Shown here piece after piece: positions 61,784 through 64,000 of a stretch of DNA of 64,000 bases. How positions within the stretch are numbered: position 1 is the first letter of the stretch; each line of letters begins with the position of its first letter. Both the position numbers and the translations under genes were made by a program. Origin of the DNA: Lepas anatifera (lineage: Eukaryota > Arthropoda > Thecostraca > Lepadidae); NCBI GenBank assembly GCA_034440635.1, contig JAOTON010001526.1, forward strand, positions 3,729,001 to 3,793,000, written 5' to 3'. The notes under the pieces were generated by a model. It ran no database searches and was not told the DNA's origin. It saw only the letters and a list, made by a program, of their open reading frames with translations.

Positions 61784-62531
61784 AACCTAACCTAACCTAA
61801 CCTAACCTAACCTAACCTAACCTAACCTAACCTAACCTAACCTAACCTAACCTAACCTAACCTAACCCAACCTAACCTAACCTAACCCAACCTAACCTAA
61901 CCTAACCTAACCTAACCTAACCTAACCTAACCTAACCTAACCTAACCTAACCTAACCTAACCTAACCTAAGCTAACCCAACCTAACCTAACCCAACCTAA
62001 CCTAACCTAACCTAACCTAACCTAACCTAACCTAACCTAACCTAACCTAACCTAACCTAACCCAACCTAACCTAACCTAACCTAACCTAACCTAACCTAA
62101 CCTAACCCAACCTAGCCTAACCCAACCTAACCTAACATAACCTAACCTAACCTAACCTAACCTAACCTAACCTAACCTAACCTAACCTAACCCAACCTAA
62201 CCTAACCTAACCCAACCTAACCTAACCTAACCTAACCTAACCTAACCTAACCTAACCTAACCTAACCTAACCTAACCTAACCTAGCCTAGCTCTAGCCTA
62301 GCCTAGCCTAACCTAACCTAACCTAACCTAACCTAACCTAACCTAACCTAACCTAACCTAACCTAACCTATTCTAACCTAACCTAACCTAACCTAACCTA
62401 ACCTAACCTAACCTAACCTAACCTAACCTAGCCTAGCCTAACCTAACCTAACCTAACCTAACCTAACCTAACCTAACCTAACCTAACCTAACCTAACCTA
62501 ACCTAACCTAACCTAACCTAACCCAACCTAA

Positions 62532-62533
<2 letters not shown>
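61783..62533. repeat. Interstitial telomeric repeat (CCTAA)n
   Basis: About 150 units of CCTAA (TTAGG on the other strand), the arthropod telomere motif. Variants (CCCAA, CCTAG, a GCTCTAGCC break near 62290) are sparse. It lies inside the window, so it is interstitial unless misassembled. Confidence 0.95.

Positions 62534-62576
<43 letters not shown>
62533..62576 (+). repeat. (CTG)15, right flank of the telomeric tract
   Basis: 44 bp of CTG in the same orientation as the left flank. Confidence 0.95.
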
Positions 62577-63089
62577 ACGCTACTTTCTTCACATAACTTG
62601 ATTAATGAAATTAGACGATTTTTCTCGCTAGTGAATACCGGCCTGATCGAGCATGGCAGCAGTATATCGCCACATGACTCTCTCAGACACAGGCTCACGT
62701 TAGCTAGATAAGGGATATTCACATTTCTTGACCCTTTATTAAAAATTCATAAACATCTAGACGGCATAAAGCATGCAAACACTTAGCAGTCTGGTATCTC
62801 TTGGAAAAGAGAGAAACTTGCAATAAGTACGCAAGGCACTGATATTTTTGTAGCAGTCTAATCAACTACAGAATTTCGTGCTTTCCGTATTTTGTAGTAG
62901 TTGAATAGGACAATAAAAATATAACAGTATATGTAAATATAAAGAATTCCGGATATAAAAAGCACTGGTGGTTGTATGTTCAGACACAGGTTCTCGTCAG
63001 AATCATGTAGTAATTATAAAAAATTAGTCATAGTGTAGCCAGACCTCGAATTGAGCTTTACAAAAATGCTTCTTAGAATGTATTGTTTA

Positions 63090-63451
63090 AAAAAAGGATG
63101 TCGTGACAATGATCTTGAAACTTCTAACCTAATAGTAATGCCAACAATACAGCAAAACTAGACCTCGCTGGAGTATCTCAATCGGTTATTTGTATATTTT
63201 TCTTATTATATATTTTATTATTTTACCTGACTGCAGCTAAAATGCTAGCGGCTAGCGATAATAACTTATTTAGCACTGGTACACGTGTTACTAGATCGGT
63301 GTAATGACTCCAAAATGTTCTATTTAACTCAGCCCGATGTTATATTACTATAAATACCTCGCTCGAATTATGTAATGGAGATATATGTACAATAATATAA
63401 TATAATATAATAAAAGTATAAACACACACACATACACACACGTATATATAC

Positions 63452-63505
<54 letters not shown>

Positions 63506-63948
63506 ATATATTTATATAGATATATTTATATTTATATGTATATATACGTGTGTGTATGTATGTGTTTATAATATTATTATATTATATTATATTATTGTAC
63601 ATATATTTCCATTACATAATTCGAGCGAGGCATTTATAGTAAGATAACATCGGGCTGAGTTAAATAGAACATTTTTGAGTCATTACACCGATCTAGTAAC
63701 ACGTGTACCAGTGCTAAATAAGTTATTATCGTTAGCATTTTAGCTGCAGTCAAGCAAAAAACAAAATAAAACATAAATATACAAATAAGCGATTAAGATA
63801 CATCAGCGAATTTTCTGCTATTAACGAAAAGCTAGTGTTTGGCTATAATAGAAAAGTCTGTTACACAATTACTGGTCTGGTTTTGTTGCACTGTCGGCAT
63901 TACTCTTAAGTTAGAGGTAGCAGGATCATTGTCGTTACGACATCCTTC
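63090..63948. repeat. Long inverted repeat with (AT)n/(AC)n centre
   Basis: Arms of about 350-400 bp centred near 63494; e.g. GCACTGGTACACGTGTTACT on the left recurs inverted at about 63694-63713. The outermost match is GATCATTGTC/ACGACATCC. The right arm has an insertion of about 40 bp near 63825-63870. No TTAA or tRNA-like end. Confidence 0.85.
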
Positions 63949-64000
63949 TTTAACCCTATTTCCGGCAGGGGGGGCTAATATTGCCCCCCTTCAGGTTTTT
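63949..64000 (+). mobile_element. Family H left end, cut by window edge
   Basis: TTAACCCTATTTCCGGCAGG then GGGGGGCTAATATTGCCCCC, as at 27252. Confidence 0.75.

Noticed and set aside
62528..62722. Minus frame ending in poly-Ala
   Set aside because: The Ala run is only the (CTG)15 tract read backwards.

Overview
The window looks like nuclear DNA of an arthropod, possibly a crustacean (low-confidence guess). The evidence is a 750-bp tract of the arthropod telomere repeat (CCTAA/TTAGG)n, spliced genes with GC-rich exons in AT-richer, transposon-packed introns, and many short non-autonomous DNA transposons. I see no rRNA, no intact tRNA, no CRISPR and no prokaryotic operon. Most long open frames are chance products of repeats.

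Two protein genes are supported. (1) A large minus-strand gene of the arthropod 'putative phosphoenolpyruvate synthase' family runs from a signal-anchor first exon at 45107 to a tenth exon ending at 7381. Intron phases agree at every junction and no stop interrupts the 529 codons joined. The catalytic remainder must lie left of the window. Intron 1 is about 27 kb and filled with transposons. (2) A plus-strand, single-exon PDSS2 gene (subunit 2 of the mitochondrial all-trans polyprenyl-diphosphate synthase, ubiquinone pathway) lies at 48772-50091, head to head with exon 1 of the first gene.

Two exon edges of the first gene have grown into minisatellites. At 17076-17500 the last 36 or so bases of exon 2, with its splice donor, are repeated eight times in frame, so eight legal donors exist. 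At 9084-11520 the acceptor side of exon 7 has grown into a 2.4-kb array with a 360-bp higher-order repeat.

The remaining sequence is mostly mobile DNA. At least eight families (called A-H here) and a 455-bp MITE (I) are bounded by TTAA with GC-rich terminal inverted repeats, as expected of piggyBac-like non-autonomous elements. Several are dense in AGGTCA/TGACCT, and family B carries an ecdysone-receptor-type inverted repeat. hAT-like MITEs with 8-bp target duplications, a tRNA-derived SINE with a perfect 15-bp duplication, a 4.2-kb hAT-like element stuffed with satellite, and several nested insertions are also visible.

The right end holds the interstitial telomeric tract set between two (CTG)15 tracts, and an inverted repeat of about 860 bp around an AT-rich centre. 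No autonomous transposase gene is visible.
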